Under the pieces are notes generated by a model. The model ran no database searches, had not been told where the DNA came from, and saw nothing but the letters and a program-made list of their open reading frames with translations. Of a stretch of DNA of 33,278 bases, positions 23,323 to 31,157 are shown one piece after another. The stretch is from Rhodospirillaceae bacterium (GTDB lineage: Bacteria > Pseudomonadota > Alphaproteobacteria > GCA-2721365), in contig PBKC01000005.1 of NCBI GenBank assembly GCA_002721365.1, positions 1 to 33,278 of the forward strand, in the 5' to 3' direction. Positions within the stretch are counted from its first letter, which is position 1. Every line of letters begins with the position of its first letter. A program made the translations under genes and the position numbers.

Positions 23323-24081
23323 CTAGTTGGACTCGAGCCGACGCAGATCGTCCTGAGCGTCGAAATTATAGGGATCGAGCGCGAGCGCCTGCCGGTAGTC
23401 CGCGATGGCGTCCTCGGTCGATCCGAGCGCCTCGCGCGCGGCGGCGCGGCGAAGCCATGCCGAAACATTCCCCGGTGACAGGCTGATGGCCGTGCTCAGC
23501 GCCGCGTCCGCCTTCCCGTAGTTTTTCGTCTCCAGGTAGACCGCTCCCAGCGTGCGGTGGAAAGCTGCCGAGTCCGGCTGAAGGTCGATCGCTTTCCTGC
23601 AGTCGGCAAACGCTCTGTCGACCTCGCCCAGCCGCAGCTCGGCCTCGCAACGATTGTTGTGGGCCTCTGCGTAGTCCGGAGATATCGCGATGGCGTGATC
23701 GAAATCGGCGATCGCGCGTTCGAAATCCTGAAGGTCGATGTAAGCGCTGCCGCGATTGTTGTAGGCGTTGGCGTAATCGGGCTTCAGGCTGATCGCCTTG
23801 TCATAGTCCGCCAGTGCCTTGTCGTAGAGCTGCCGGCGATTGTAGATGTTGCCCCGGTTGTTGTGGGCAACGGCTTGCTCGTCGGAAATCAGTTCGCCGC
23901 TGTCAATCACCAGGGAATAGTAGTGGGCGGCCATGATGTAGTCGCCGTCGGCGCCAGCTTCGTAAGCCCGCTGGAAGTCCTCTTTGACGCCGGCTCGAAC
24001 AGGCAAGGATGCCAGCAGAGCAACTGCGGCAATGGCGGTCATGGCGGCCTTGAAACGATCGATGGAAGCCCAGCCCTTCAT
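23323..24081 (-). CDS. Exported TPR-repeat protein
   Basis: 252 residues from the ATG preceded by GGAGGGG at six bases. A signal peptide (hydrophobic 13-27, cleavage near VRA-G) is followed by about six tetratricopeptide repeats, best seen at AYNNRGSAYIDLQDFERAIADFDHAIAISPD and its neighbours. TPR solenoids bind other proteins; here it would act in the periplasm. The repeat consensus (NNRG, DYDKAI, PDYA) is of the widespread Sel/TPR_1 type and gives no partner. A stable hairpin lies in its leader at 24104-24145. Confidence 0.85.
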   Translation of the reverse strand: MKGWASIDRFKAAMTAIAAVALLASLPVRAGVKEDFQRAYEAGADGDYIMAAHYYSLVIDSGELISDEQAVAHNNRGNIYNRRQLYDKALADYDKAISLKPDYANAYNNRGSAYIDLQDFERAIADFDHAIAISPDYAEAHNNRCEAELRLGEVDRAFADCRKAIDLQPDSAAFHRTLGAVYLETKNYGKADAALSTAISLSPGNVSAWLRRAAAREALGSTEDAIADYRQALALDPYNFDAQDDLRRLESN

Positions 24082-24103
24082 TCGGCCCCTCCATGGAATG
24101 GAA

Positions 24104-24145
24104 GGGGGCTGCACTGAGGGAATGGTCGTCGTAGGTGCAGCCCCC
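24104..24145. repeat. 11-bp inverted repeat in the TPR gene leader
   Basis: GGGGGCTGCAC and GTGCAGCCCCC pair perfectly around a 20-base loop. On the minus strand it ends about 22 bases before the TPR ATG, next to the ribosome site, so it could affect initiation or act as an attenuator. Confidence 0.5.
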
Positions 24146-24150
24146 ACCCC

Positions 24151-24178
24151 AAGGCACGCGCCCAATCGCGCGTGCCTT
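24151..24178. repeat. 11-bp inverted repeat between PEP-CTERM and TPR genes
   Basis: AAGGCACGCGC and GCGCGTGCCTT pair perfectly around CCAATC. The minus-strand side is followed by GGGGTGGGGG, not T, so it is not a standard terminator. Confidence 0.5.
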
Positions 24179-24196
24179 CAGGAGACAATGAACGGA

Positions 24197-24228
24197 AAGA
24201 GGCGGCGCCGGTCCGCGTGCCGCCTCTT
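24197..24228 (-). terminator. Terminator-like hairpin after the second PEP-CTERM gene
   Basis: A perfect 10-bp stem (AAGAGGCGGC / GCCGCCTCTT) with a 12-base loop, starting 14 bp past the PEP-CTERM stop. On the minus strand it is followed by TCCGTTC, a weak T-rich tail. Confidence 0.65.
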
Positions 24229-24242
24229 CCGGTCCGACGTTC

Positions 24243-24959
24243 TCAGGAACGACGCGCCCGACCGTCGGGGCGCCGCAGCATGAACAGGCCAACCAAGCCG
24301 GCGGACAACATCGCGAGCGGCGCCGGCTCTGGCACCTCGGAAGCCGCCTCGACGAATTCGAGCTGAATGTCGAGGGCCGGCTCGCCGGTAATCGCGGCGG
24401 TGACAGCCCCTACGGAACTAAGGTCAGCCCCGCCGTCACTGCCCGTCGGGGCAAATGCGACAAATGGAATCGAGAAGACTTCGTCGTCGACATCGGCCGG
24501 AATGGCGAAGGTCGCCTGAGAGACCTCGGTTTCGCTGGAATAAACGTCGAAGGTGATCTCAGCTTCCTGGTCGCTGGCGAAGACGCCGAAACGAAGGTCG
24601 TCATAAATGGAGAAGTCGAGCCCCCCGAGACCGCCGGTATCGAGGTCGCTGCTTCCATTGCCGTCCCACTGAATGGCGGCATTACTCGACACCACGGTCG
24701 GGTTGTTGAAGCGGAAACGCTCGTTACCAGTCGAATTCACCAGCGCTTCCGACTCGCCGCCGCCGGCACCGACGGTCAAGACGATATCGCGCGTGCCCCC
24801 AAGGGCCTCAGACGCCGCGACCGAGTCGCTGGAGCTGCCAGTTCCGGTCTGCGTGACCGACTGGCTGGTGATGAAATCATCGATGAGCAGTATTTCGGCT
24901 TGTGCCGCCTGCCCCGCGAAAAGAAGCGTCACACACGCTCCGGCAACCGCATATTTCAT
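24243..24959 (-). CDS. Second PEP-CTERM sorting domain protein
   Basis: 238 residues from the ATG giving a clean signal peptide (MKYAVAGACVTLLFAGQAAQA, cleavage before E22). An ATG five codons upstream has no better ribosome site. The mature part is Ser/Thr/Asp/Gly-rich, probably an extended beta fold. The C-terminus carries VPEPAPLAMLSAGLVGLFM followed by an arginine-rich tail, the PEP-CTERM signal for exosortase sorting. It differs from the protein at 10723 outside the signal. No exosortase gene is in the window, so sorting must rely on genes elsewhere. Confidence 0.85.
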   Translation of the reverse strand: MKYAVAGACVTLLFAGQAAQAEILLIDDFITSQSVTQTGTGSSSDSVAASEALGGTRDIVLTVGAGGGESEALVNSTGNERFRFNNPTVVSSNAAIQWDGNGSSDLDTGGLGGLDFSIYDDLRFGVFASDQEAEITFDVYSSETEVSQATFAIPADVDDEVFSIPFVAFAPTGSDGGADLSSVGAVTAAITGEPALDIQLEFVEAASEVPEPAPLAMLSAGLVGLFMLRRPDGRARRS

Positions 24960-25079
24960 AATGGCTCGCTCCATTGCTGAATTGAAGCCATTCCCTCGAC
25001 AATGAAACGGCGCGATGCCGGTAGCGGTTCGCCTCCTCTATCGAAATTGTCGTTGGCCGCCGGAAACAGGCGAGGCCGT

Positions 25080-25241
25080 TCAGACCCCGCCCACCATCGT
25101 CGATACGGCGAGCGCAAGAACGAAAGTCGTTCCCAGCCCGACGATCGCCAGGGTCGCCCACTCGATCCGCCGCATCCCCACATCCATGTAGTGGGCTGCC
25201 GTAGTCGGCCGACGGCGACTGCCCCTGACTTGCTGCAACAT
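25080..25241 (-). CDS. 53-residue single-span membrane microprotein
   Basis: An ATG with GAGGGG eight bases upstream opens a 53-codon frame ending in TGA. Residues 1-29 are basic and polar (RGSRRRP at 6-12, MRRIEW at 23-28). Residues 30-50 form one hydrophobic helix (LAIVGLGTTFVLALAV). The positive-inside rule puts the N-terminus in the cytoplasm. In-frame ATGs at 25187 and 25175 would give shorter forms but lack a good ribosome site. It lies 120 bp upstream of the second PEP-CTERM gene on the same strand and might be co-transcribed. I recognise no family. Confidence 0.55.
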   Translation of the reverse strand: MLQQVRGSRRRPTTAAHYMDVGMRRIEWATLAIVGLGTTFVLALAVSTMVGGV

Positions 25242-25382
25242 TGCTCGCACCCCTCAAACGACCCGTTCGGTCACAGGACTTATTGAACAGGCTGAAGCGG
25301 CAGGGCGTTCGACCGCATTCGTGGGGCAAGTGCTTTTCTTTGGAGGTATAGACCTCGCCGAACGGCGAATGGTGGCCGGCGG

Positions 25383-26606
25383 TCAGTCGACGATCGCCTG
25401 CAGCACGAGGGTCTTGAACTGGTCGATCGCCCGCAGAAGATGCCGGCAGGACTGCATCATGAAGACGCCGGTCAAACGTTCCCGCGGATCGATCCAGAAA
25501 TAGGTGCCGGCGTTGCCGGCCCAGAAGCATTCGCCTTCCGAGCCCAGCAAGGGAGCGATGACGGTCGATGTCCGAGGACCCGGCCGGCGGATGCCGAAAC
25601 CGAGACTGAACCCGTGCCCGTCCCCCGGCAGCCACCAAGTACCGCGATCAAAAAAATCCCCGACCACGTCGGTCAGCATCAGCTCGACCGTCTTCCGGCC
25701 GAGGACCCGTTCGCCTCCGAGCACTCCCCCGTTCAGGATCATCTGGCAGAAGCGCGCATAGTCCCGCGGGGTGCTGACCAGCCCTTCCCCCGCAGCCTCG
25801 AAGCGGGGCGGACGGCTGACGTCGATATAGGGCAGTTCCGCCAGTTCGTGATCGTCCGGGAAAGGCTCGACGACGCGATCGGCGGGCGCATGGAAGCCGG
25901 TGTCGACCATGCCGAGCGGCCCGAGGAGCGTGTGTTGGAGGACGAGGCTCAGCGGTGCCCCTGAGACCACCTCAAGGAGATGACCCAAAACGTCCGTCGA
26001 ACGACCGTATTCCCATACGGTCTGCGGTTGGTGTTTGAGGGGCAGCCGCGCCAGCCGGGCGACAAGCTCTGCGTTCGTTGCTTCTTCGTCCGGGATCCCG
26101 GCCCGCCGATAGGCGGCATCCAGAGGAGTCGCCCCGAATACGCCATGGGTGAAGCCGGCGGTATGGCGGAACAGATCAATAATACGGATCGGACGCACCG
26201 CCTTCTCGGTCCGGAGGGCATCATCGTCCGGATCGATCAGGACTTCGAGATCGGCGAAAGCCGGGAGATAGTCCGTGACGGGGTCGGTCAACTTCATCCG
26301 CCCCGCTTCGACAAGAGCCATCGCCGCCGCGCTGACGATCGGCTTGGTCATCGAATAGATGCGGAAGACCGAATCCGGGCGCATGGCGGCGCCTGTGATC
26401 GGGTCCTGGAGGCCCATCGTCAGATCGAGAACGGTTCGGCCGCCCCGCGACACCACGGCGGAGAACCCCGGTATGGCTCCATCGTCGACCCAGCGCCCCA
26501 TCACCGCCTTGATCCGCCGCAGCCGAATGGGACAGAAACCGGCCGCTACGGCGACGCCCCGCGCGGACATGTCCTCGGATGTCGATTCGGCAAGATGCAG
26601 GGTCAC
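25383..26606 (-). CDS. Serine hydrolase of the beta-lactamase/family VIII esterase type
   Basis: 407 residues from a GTG with GGAGGT (26611-26616 on the complement) four bases before it; the upstream GTG at 26618 falls on the ribosome site itself. The class C-like domain has S85-M-T-K88, the nucleophile and general base, a YGRS motif (Tyr-x-Ser) near residue 190, and HGFSLGFG near 335. No signal peptide is evident, so it is probably cytoplasmic, as are many EstB-type esterases. It likely hydrolyses esters or amides. Antibiotic hydrolysis is not implied by this sequence. Confidence 0.88.
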   Translation of the reverse strand: MTLHLAESTSEDMSARGVAVAAGFCPIRLRRIKAVMGRWVDDGAIPGFSAVVSRGGRTVLDLTMGLQDPITGAAMRPDSVFRIYSMTKPIVSAAAMALVEAGRMKLTDPVTDYLPAFADLEVLIDPDDDALRTEKAVRPIRIIDLFRHTAGFTHGVFGATPLDAAYRRAGIPDEEATNAELVARLARLPLKHQPQTVWEYGRSTDVLGHLLEVVSGAPLSLVLQHTLLGPLGMVDTGFHAPADRVVEPFPDDHELAELPYIDVSRPPRFEAAGEGLVSTPRDYARFCQMILNGGVLGGERVLGRKTVELMLTDVVGDFFDRGTWWLPGDGHGFSLGFGIRRPGPRTSTVIAPLLGSEGECFWAGNAGTYFWIDPRERLTGVFMMQSCRHLLRAIDQFKTLVLQAIVD

Positions 26607-26647
26607 GGCAACCTCCACGCGCAGCAGAAGCCCGTTATACGTGTATT

Positions 26648-26676
26648 ATTATAATTTTACACTTACTGGTTGTCGC
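26648..26676 (-). promoter_or_regulatory. Sigma-70-type promoter for the serine hydrolase
   Basis: On the minus strand GCGACA (26671-26676), 17 bases, then a perfect TATAAT (26648-26653). The start would be near 26641, giving a leader of about 35 bases. It sits in a short AT-rich island (26636-26669); an overlapping plus-strand TATAAT (26650-26655) may serve the divergent gene, without a good -35. Confidence 0.55.
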
Positions 26677-26782
26677 CACTCCCGATATCCGCCGACGCCA
26701 AAGGCGGTTGCGACGGATCGTGCCCCGATTCCAAGTTTCGCGCTGTGCCTCGCGGCTCCGATCGGCCAAACTGCGGCGGCAA

Positions 26783-27553
26783 ATGTCGAGCTTCCTCCGT
26801 TCCTTCGTGCGCTGGCTGCTGGCGGGCGCGGCACTCCTCGCCATCGTATTCACGACGGTATCGGTCCAGCGCGGAACGCGGACCCCGGAGTCACCCCTCG
26901 CCCTGCCACCCTTGGTGATAGGAGACGGCGGCGACCGTCAGGTCATTCACGTGGACATTGCCTCGCCCGACTCGATCCAGACGGTGCGCAGCCTTCCCGT
27001 GACCGCCGACGGATCGATCATCGCCTGGGTCCAGGACAATCAACGACGCCTGACGCCGCCCTTTCTGATGATTCTCGCGGAGCGGCTATACGGCTACGAT
27101 CGCGAAGCGGCGGCGGTCTGGTATCACACCGGCCTGATTCGCGGACGCTACGATGCGTCCCGCTGCACCGATCGTTCCGCAGATCCGGCCCTCGAAATGC
27201 TGGTCGCCCTGGCCCCCGATATCGCCCGCTATCTGCGGGCCCATCCCGTTCAGTGGGCGACGGCAGCCGAACAGGCCATCGACAGCACATTCGCCGAGAC
27301 CGAGCTCAGCTCTCCCTGGTGGATATGCAAGCACGCACTCGCCGCCCTGCGGGCCGGCGTCCGCGGCGAAATACCATCGGATTGGATGCGTCCCGAAGAA
27401 GACTGGCCGGAACTGCGTGCGCTGGCGCTTGCCGACTATGGCGACGACGTTCGGGACGTCGTCGTTGCCAACCCCGTCACCGGCGCCACGGAAGGTGACT
27501 CCGAGCGCCTGGCTCCCAGCGAAGACGTCACCGACGACCAGTCAACGAACTGA
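26783..27553 (+). CDS. Membrane-anchored hypothetical protein
   Basis: 256 residues from the ATG that opens a membrane helix (about 10-28). An in-frame GTG at 26720 would add 21 basic residues. The rest is outside the membrane: a region with VIHVDIASPDSIQTVRSLPVTADG, then helices with LAERLYGYDREAAAVWYHTGLIRGRYDASRCTD, PDIARYLRAHP and WWICKHALAALRAG. The tail (215-256) is acidic and low in complexity. Two cysteines (in SRCTD and WICKH) might pair. I recognise no family. It converges on the FlgC-like gene with only two bases between stops. Confidence 0.7.
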   Translation: MSSFLRSFVRWLLAGAALLAIVFTTVSVQRGTRTPESPLALPPLVIGDGGDRQVIHVDIASPDSIQTVRSLPVTADGSIIAWVQDNQRRLTPPFLMILAERLYGYDREAAAVWYHTGLIRGRYDASRCTDRSADPALEMLVALAPDIARYLRAHPVQWATAAEQAIDSTFAETELSSPWWICKHALAALRAGVRGEIPSDWMRPEEDWPELRALALADYGDDVRDVVVANPVTGATEGDSERLAPSEDVTDDQSTN

Positions 27554-27555
27554 CC

Positions 27556-27942
27556 TCAAACGAAGCGATCGACGGCCGTGGGCTGCTTTTCGGAGGCTTG
27601 GCGAAGGGCGTCGAGATTGGTGCGATAGACACGCCTGGACACGATATGGACGACATCCTGTGGCGTGAGATCGACGGAGGGAAGCAGGACCGTGCCGTCA
27701 CCGCCGGCAAAGCGGCTTCCTGGATTGAAAAGCAGTACCGAGGTCGGATCGCGTGGAGCAAGGGAAACCACGACATCGTCGGGAAGCGGCGTCTGATCGC
27801 CGTCCGGCCGCTTGACCACCTCCGCTTGTTGCGTCGCCGTAGGCTCCGCCTCGGTCCGCCCGACCGTGCGGTTCCCTCTCGCCACCTCCACATTTCCGGC
27901 GGCCTGAAACGGAACGACAGAATTGCTGACCGAAATCGGCAT
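27556..27942 (-). CDS. Small protein with a FlgC-like C-terminal motif
   Basis: 128 residues. Residues 82-113 (DGTVLLPSVDLTPQDVVHIV then SRRVYRTNLDAL) follow the pattern of the C-terminal helix of flagellar rod proteins FlgB/FlgC (G-x-V-x-x-P-x-V-D-x-x-x-E-x-V, then S-R-x-Y-x-x-N). The usual N-terminal rod motif with ASNxAN is absent, so it is a divergent or truncated relative rather than a true FlgC. No flagellar genes are near. No ribosome site precedes the ATG; the sequence just upstream, ATTCATGAAT, is palindromic. The function is open. Confidence 0.55.
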   Translation of the reverse strand: MPISVSNSVVPFQAAGNVEVARGNRTVGRTEAEPTATQQAEVVKRPDGDQTPLPDDVVVSLAPRDPTSVLLFNPGSRFAGGDGTVLLPSVDLTPQDVVHIVSRRVYRTNLDALRQASEKQPTAVDRFV

Positions 27943-28195
27943 GATTCATGAATTTTGCAATTCAGTTTCAGGATTCAAGATGTCCATGAAAACGCTATGG
28001 GTATTCTCGAGCCGCCCGCCCGCAAACTTTGTTCGCACCTCCATGCCGAGCTCGAACGTTTCTTAGCTGGCGGTCATAAAGGGGCGTTTCGGCCTGAACT
28101 GGCCCGAGAGATAAAACTTTATTTGATTCAAAAGCATAGGACTAAGCAGCTTCGCGCCGTCGCGGCATGGGGCGATCATGATTCGGGGGAACGCC
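27943..28195. other. AT-richer divergent intergenic region
   Basis: These 253 bp between the FlgC-like gene and the next membrane protein are visibly richer in A/T than the surroundings (for example 27945-27975 and 28110-28140). They contain ATTCATGAAT near 27947 and TGAAT/ATTCA inverted repeats near 27952. A plus frame runs through most of it but has no family resemblance and then overlaps the next gene out of frame, so it is not called. It probably holds divergent promoters. Confidence 0.4.
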
Positions 28196-29017
28196 ATGCG
28201 GTCCGAACTCGTCGAATTCGGAGCCTTGTTCTGTTTGGGGATCGTGCTCGTCGCCCTGTTCCAGGCCGTCGCGCGCCCGAATGCGAAAGCGATTCTGCTG
28301 GTTCCCTTGGTGCTTCCGGTGTTCCTGTGGGCAGCGATCGGACACCGAATGGGGGCGTCCGAGATGCCGGACGCCGCGGAAGCCCATTTCCTCAACATCG
28401 CGAGCGCACCAGTCGAGCGCTTTACCGACACGAGCGCGCTGTCGCCCGAATCGACACTGACCGCCGTCCCCCGACTCTCGCCGACCGCGGAAGCAGCCTC
28501 CTCGCCCGCCGAGTCGGAGATATCGCTGGATTACGGCGCACTCGGCGCAAGCGCCGTCACGCGCGGTGACCAGAACGGTCGGTTTTTCCTGTGGTTCCTC
28601 TACTCGGGCCTCGACCCGTTGCAACTCGAACAGGCCCTTGCCGAGAGTTGGGGCCGCTTGGCCGAGGATCCCGTCCGCCAATATCTGGTCTTCGGGCCTC
28701 AGGTCGGCCGTATCGACTGCTATCTCCGTGACGACGATGCCGTGTTCCGAACCGGCGACGTGCTGCTGATGCTGAGGGCGATGGGCACCGCGCGACCCGA
28801 AACCTGGCCCGAGGTTCTGCGGGACTCGACGATCTGCACCGCCCCGTTCGACCACACCATGCCGGCCATCAATACGCTCTCCCGCCTCGCCCAGCTCGGC
28901 CAGGACGAAGGGATCGTCGTGGACGACGACGGCGTCTATGTCGGGCTGGCGAGCCGTGACAGGATCGTGAGCCAGCTGCTCCAGGCCCTGACGGCAGCCG
29001 CACCGACCGCCCCCTGA
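28196..29017 (+). CDS. Hypothetical protein with two N-terminal membrane helices
   Basis: 273 residues from the ATG with GGGGGAA five bases upstream; an earlier ATG at 28178 lacks one. Two hydrophobic helices lie at about 8-25 and 32-48, followed by a Ser/Ala/Pro-rich linker (60-110) and a soluble domain from about 115 (GDQNGRFFLWFLYSGLDPLQLEQAL; YLVFGPQVGRIDCYLRDDDAVFRTGDVLLMLRAMG). Two cysteines (RIDCYL, STICTAP) stand in the soluble part. No known family was recognised. It shares the anchored layout of the protein at 26783 but no clear sequence likeness. Confidence 0.65.
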   Translation: MRSELVEFGALFCLGIVLVALFQAVARPNAKAILLVPLVLPVFLWAAIGHRMGASEMPDAAEAHFLNIASAPVERFTDTSALSPESTLTAVPRLSPTAEAASSPAESEISLDYGALGASAVTRGDQNGRFFLWFLYSGLDPLQLEQALAESWGRLAEDPVRQYLVFGPQVGRIDCYLRDDDAVFRTGDVLLMLRAMGTARPETWPEVLRDSTICTAPFDHTMPAINTLSRLAQLGQDEGIVVDDDGVYVGLASRDRIVSQLLQALTAAAPTAP

Positions 29018-29146
29018 GGGACCGGTTGGACCGGCGTCGCTGGCCCTTCGCCAGTCGCACCCCACATTAGATCGAGTAACCGTCGGTGGCGCGACATACG
29101 CCGCATGCGAGACCAGTCCGACGGTCCGGAAACGGGGACGACCCTC

Positions 29147-29461
29147 ATGACCGAAAGGTTTCACGCCGGATGGGTCACCGGACTCGGCAGGCTTTGCGTG
29201 CTGAGTGCCGCAATCGCGGTGTTACTGTCGACGATGCCCGAAGTCATTCGCTGGGCGTCGGCACGGAGCCTCTATCTGACCGGTTACGGTCTGCTGATCG
29301 GTGGATACCTGTCCCTGGCCGCCCTCTATCTGGGTGCAAGCTGGGTCGTGAGGGGATTTGCAGGCCCGCCCCATATCCGCGGCCCCCGCAACGGAACCGA
29401 AGAAGCCGGGAAAGTTCACGCCTTGCGGCGTTCCGGCGGGAGACGAACGTGTTCTATGTAA
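29147..29461 (+). CDS. Small hypothetical membrane protein
   Basis: 104 residues from an ATG with GGGGA nine bases upstream; an ATG at 29105 would add 14 polar residues. Two hydrophobic helices (about 9-28 and 44-72, the second long) are followed by a polar, basic tail rich in Arg and Gly. No family was recognised. It lies 129 bp after the previous membrane protein on the same strand and might share a transcript with it. Confidence 0.5.
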   Translation: MTERFHAGWVTGLGRLCVLSAAIAVLLSTMPEVIRWASARSLYLTGYGLLIGGYLSLAALYLGASWVVRGFAGPPHIRGPRNGTEEAGKVHALRRSGGRRTCSM

Positions 29462-29538
29462 TCAACGCAGGTTCCGCCGCCTCGGCGATCTGTTAGACTT
29501 CGACAAAAGTCAACACTGATTGGGCAGGGAGACGAGAG

Positions 29539-30324
29539 ATGAACATCACCACCCCGGTGAAGGCGCGGGAGACGGAATACGACGCCGACGCGGAATGGGA
29601 CCTTCGCGTCAAGCTGGCGGCGGCCTACCGGCTGGTCGACTATTTCGGCTGGACCGAGTTGATCTACGGCCATCTGACAGCGCGGGTGCCCGGTCCGGAC
29701 ATCCACTTCCTGATCAACCCCTACGGCCTGAACTACGATGAAGTCACGGCGTCGAACCTCGTGAAGATCGACGTCGACGGCAATATCGTCGAGGACAGCC
29801 GCTATCCGGTGAACTATGCGGGCTTCGTCATTCATTCGGCGATCCACATGGCGAACGTCTCCGAGAACAAGTGCGTGATGCACACCCATACCCGCGCCGG
29901 CATGGCGATCGCCGCCCTGCGCGAAGGGCTGCAGCAGATCTCGATGACCTCGAACCCGTTCCACAACCGGGTCGCCTATCACGAGTATGAAGGCCCGAGC
30001 CACGATCTGGCCGAACGTGAGCGCCTGCTCGCCGACCTCGGCAACAACCGCGCGATGATCCTCCGCAATCACGGCCTGCTGGTCGTCGGGCGGAACGTGC
30101 CGGAAACCTTCCTCCGCCTCTATCAGCTCGAACGGGCCTGCCAGGTTCAGGTCGACGCCGCCGCCGCCGGGACGCCGATCGTCATCCCCGACGAGGTCGC
30201 GGCCGAATCTCAGCGCCAGATGGATGCCTTCTCGGCCCGCGAGACCAACCAGGGCGTCGGCGCGCTCGAATTCGCGGCGCTGATGCGGAAGCTCGACAAG
30301 ATCGATCCGAGCTACAAGAACTGA
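29539..30324 (+). CDS. Class II aldolase/adducin family protein
   Basis: 261 residues, with GGGAG upstream of the ATG. The zinc-binding fold is evident: YGHLTARVPG near residue 43, the paired histidines in CVMHTHTRAG (about 112-121) and the third in LRNHGLLVVG (about 175-184). The family includes fuculose/ribulose-phosphate aldolases and decarboxylases; this long, adducin-like branch (NPYGLNYDEVTASNLVKID, SMTSNPFHNRVAYHEYEGP) is common in alphaproteobacteria without a fixed substrate. It stands alone between convergent neighbours. Confidence 0.9.
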   Translation: MNITTPVKARETEYDADAEWDLRVKLAAAYRLVDYFGWTELIYGHLTARVPGPDIHFLINPYGLNYDEVTASNLVKIDVDGNIVEDSRYPVNYAGFVIHSAIHMANVSENKCVMHTHTRAGMAIAALREGLQQISMTSNPFHNRVAYHEYEGPSHDLAERERLLADLGNNRAMILRNHGLLVVGRNVPETFLRLYQLERACQVQVDAAAAGTPIVIPDEVAAESQRQMDAFSARETNQGVGALEFAALMRKLDKIDPSYKN

Positions 30325-30349
30325 TCGCCGTCTCTCACGGGACCGGACC

Positions 30350-31147
30350 TCAACGGTGTCGGCGACGACGTAACCGGAGCCAGTTGAGGAAACCGGTGCC
30401 CGAGAGAAACAACAGACCTATCGCGGCCGCATCCATGAGCCATGGCCCCCACGGGCCGAAGATGCGTCCGCTGTGCAGGTCGAGGATGACCCGCTCCCAG
30501 GGAAGGCCCTCGCCGCGGTAAGCGGCAAGGGCCTCTTCCATGGCCGTATCGGGCAGCGGCTCGGGTTCCGAGGCATCAGGCACATGCGCCGCCGGCGCCC
30601 AGCTCAGCAAGGCTTCGTCGGCGGCGAAGGCTCCGACGTTGGTCGTAACGACCAATCGGCCGCTCTCGCTGCGGCCGACAGCGTCGATCTGCCCGGGCAG
30701 ACCGCTCCCGGCCATGCGCTCGACGAGGGCGCCGTCCGAGGTCAGCAGAACGAGTTCCAGGGGCGTGGCCACGACCAGGAGGCTGTCCAGTGCCACGGCA
30801 CCGACAGGCGCCGCCAGGTCGTGAGCGATAGGCGCGGCGTCGAAGAGCAGGCGGCCGTCGAGCCAAATCAGCCAGTGGCCGTCGACACGGTAGGCCAGCG
30901 GGTCGCGTGACGGTGCAACGCCGTACCAGTCGAGCAACCACCCTTGCGTGGCATGACGCTCGTCCAATCCCAGACGTTCGGTGTGATTCAGAAGGACACC
31001 GGTGACCGCGAGAATGGCGACGAGAACCGCCGCCGCGAGACCCACACGCTGATGCCACGCGAAAATCTTGCGCCAGGAGGCGCGAGCGCGGGCACGGGAC
31101 GATGTGTTCCGGGCACGAACCGCCGTGTCGGGATCGTCTGCGCTCAT
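30350..31147 (-). CDS. PepSY-type membrane protein
   Basis: 265 residues from the ATG ten bases after the FMN-binding gene stop; ATGs at 31171 and 31186 are alternatives that overlap that gene. The first helix (35-54) begins WHQRVGLAAA and ends VTGVLLNH, giving H32 and H55, as in PepSY-TM proteins (HRWxGL...TGxxLxxH). A periplasmic beta-rich domain follows. The last helix has LDLHSGRIFG...LMDAAAIGLLFLSGTGFLNW, again typical, before an Arg-rich cytoplasmic end. Histidines in these positions can hold heme b in family reductases. The tight spacing to the FMN-binding gene suggests joint function. Confidence 0.82.
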   Translation of the reverse strand: MSADDPDTAVRARNTSSRARARASWRKIFAWHQRVGLAAAVLVAILAVTGVLLNHTERLGLDERHATQGWLLDWYGVAPSRDPLAYRVDGHWLIWLDGRLLFDAAPIAHDLAAPVGAVALDSLLVVATPLELVLLTSDGALVERMAGSGLPGQIDAVGRSESGRLVVTTNVGAFAADEALLSWAPAAHVPDASEPEPLPDTAMEEALAAYRGEGLPWERVILDLHSGRIFGPWGPWLMDAAAIGLLFLSGTGFLNWLRLRRRRHR

Positions 31148-31157
31148 GGGCGCGCCG

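Noticed and set aside
24975..24990. A sigma-54-like TGGCTTCAATTCAGCA on the minus strand before the second PEP-CTERM gene
   Set aside because: The GG-N10-GC spacing is right, but the start would fall about 5 bases before the ATG at 24959, leaving no room for a ribosome site, and the -12 half is weak (AGCA instead of TTGC).
25356..25367. CGCCG-AA-CGGCG as a terminator for the serine hydrolase
   Set aside because: The stem is only 5 bp and is not followed by T residues on the minus strand.
27955..28569. A plus-strand frame across the AT-richer gap and into the following gene
   Set aside because: It lacks a ribosome site and family likeness, and its second half is an out-of-frame reading of the better supported gene at 28196.
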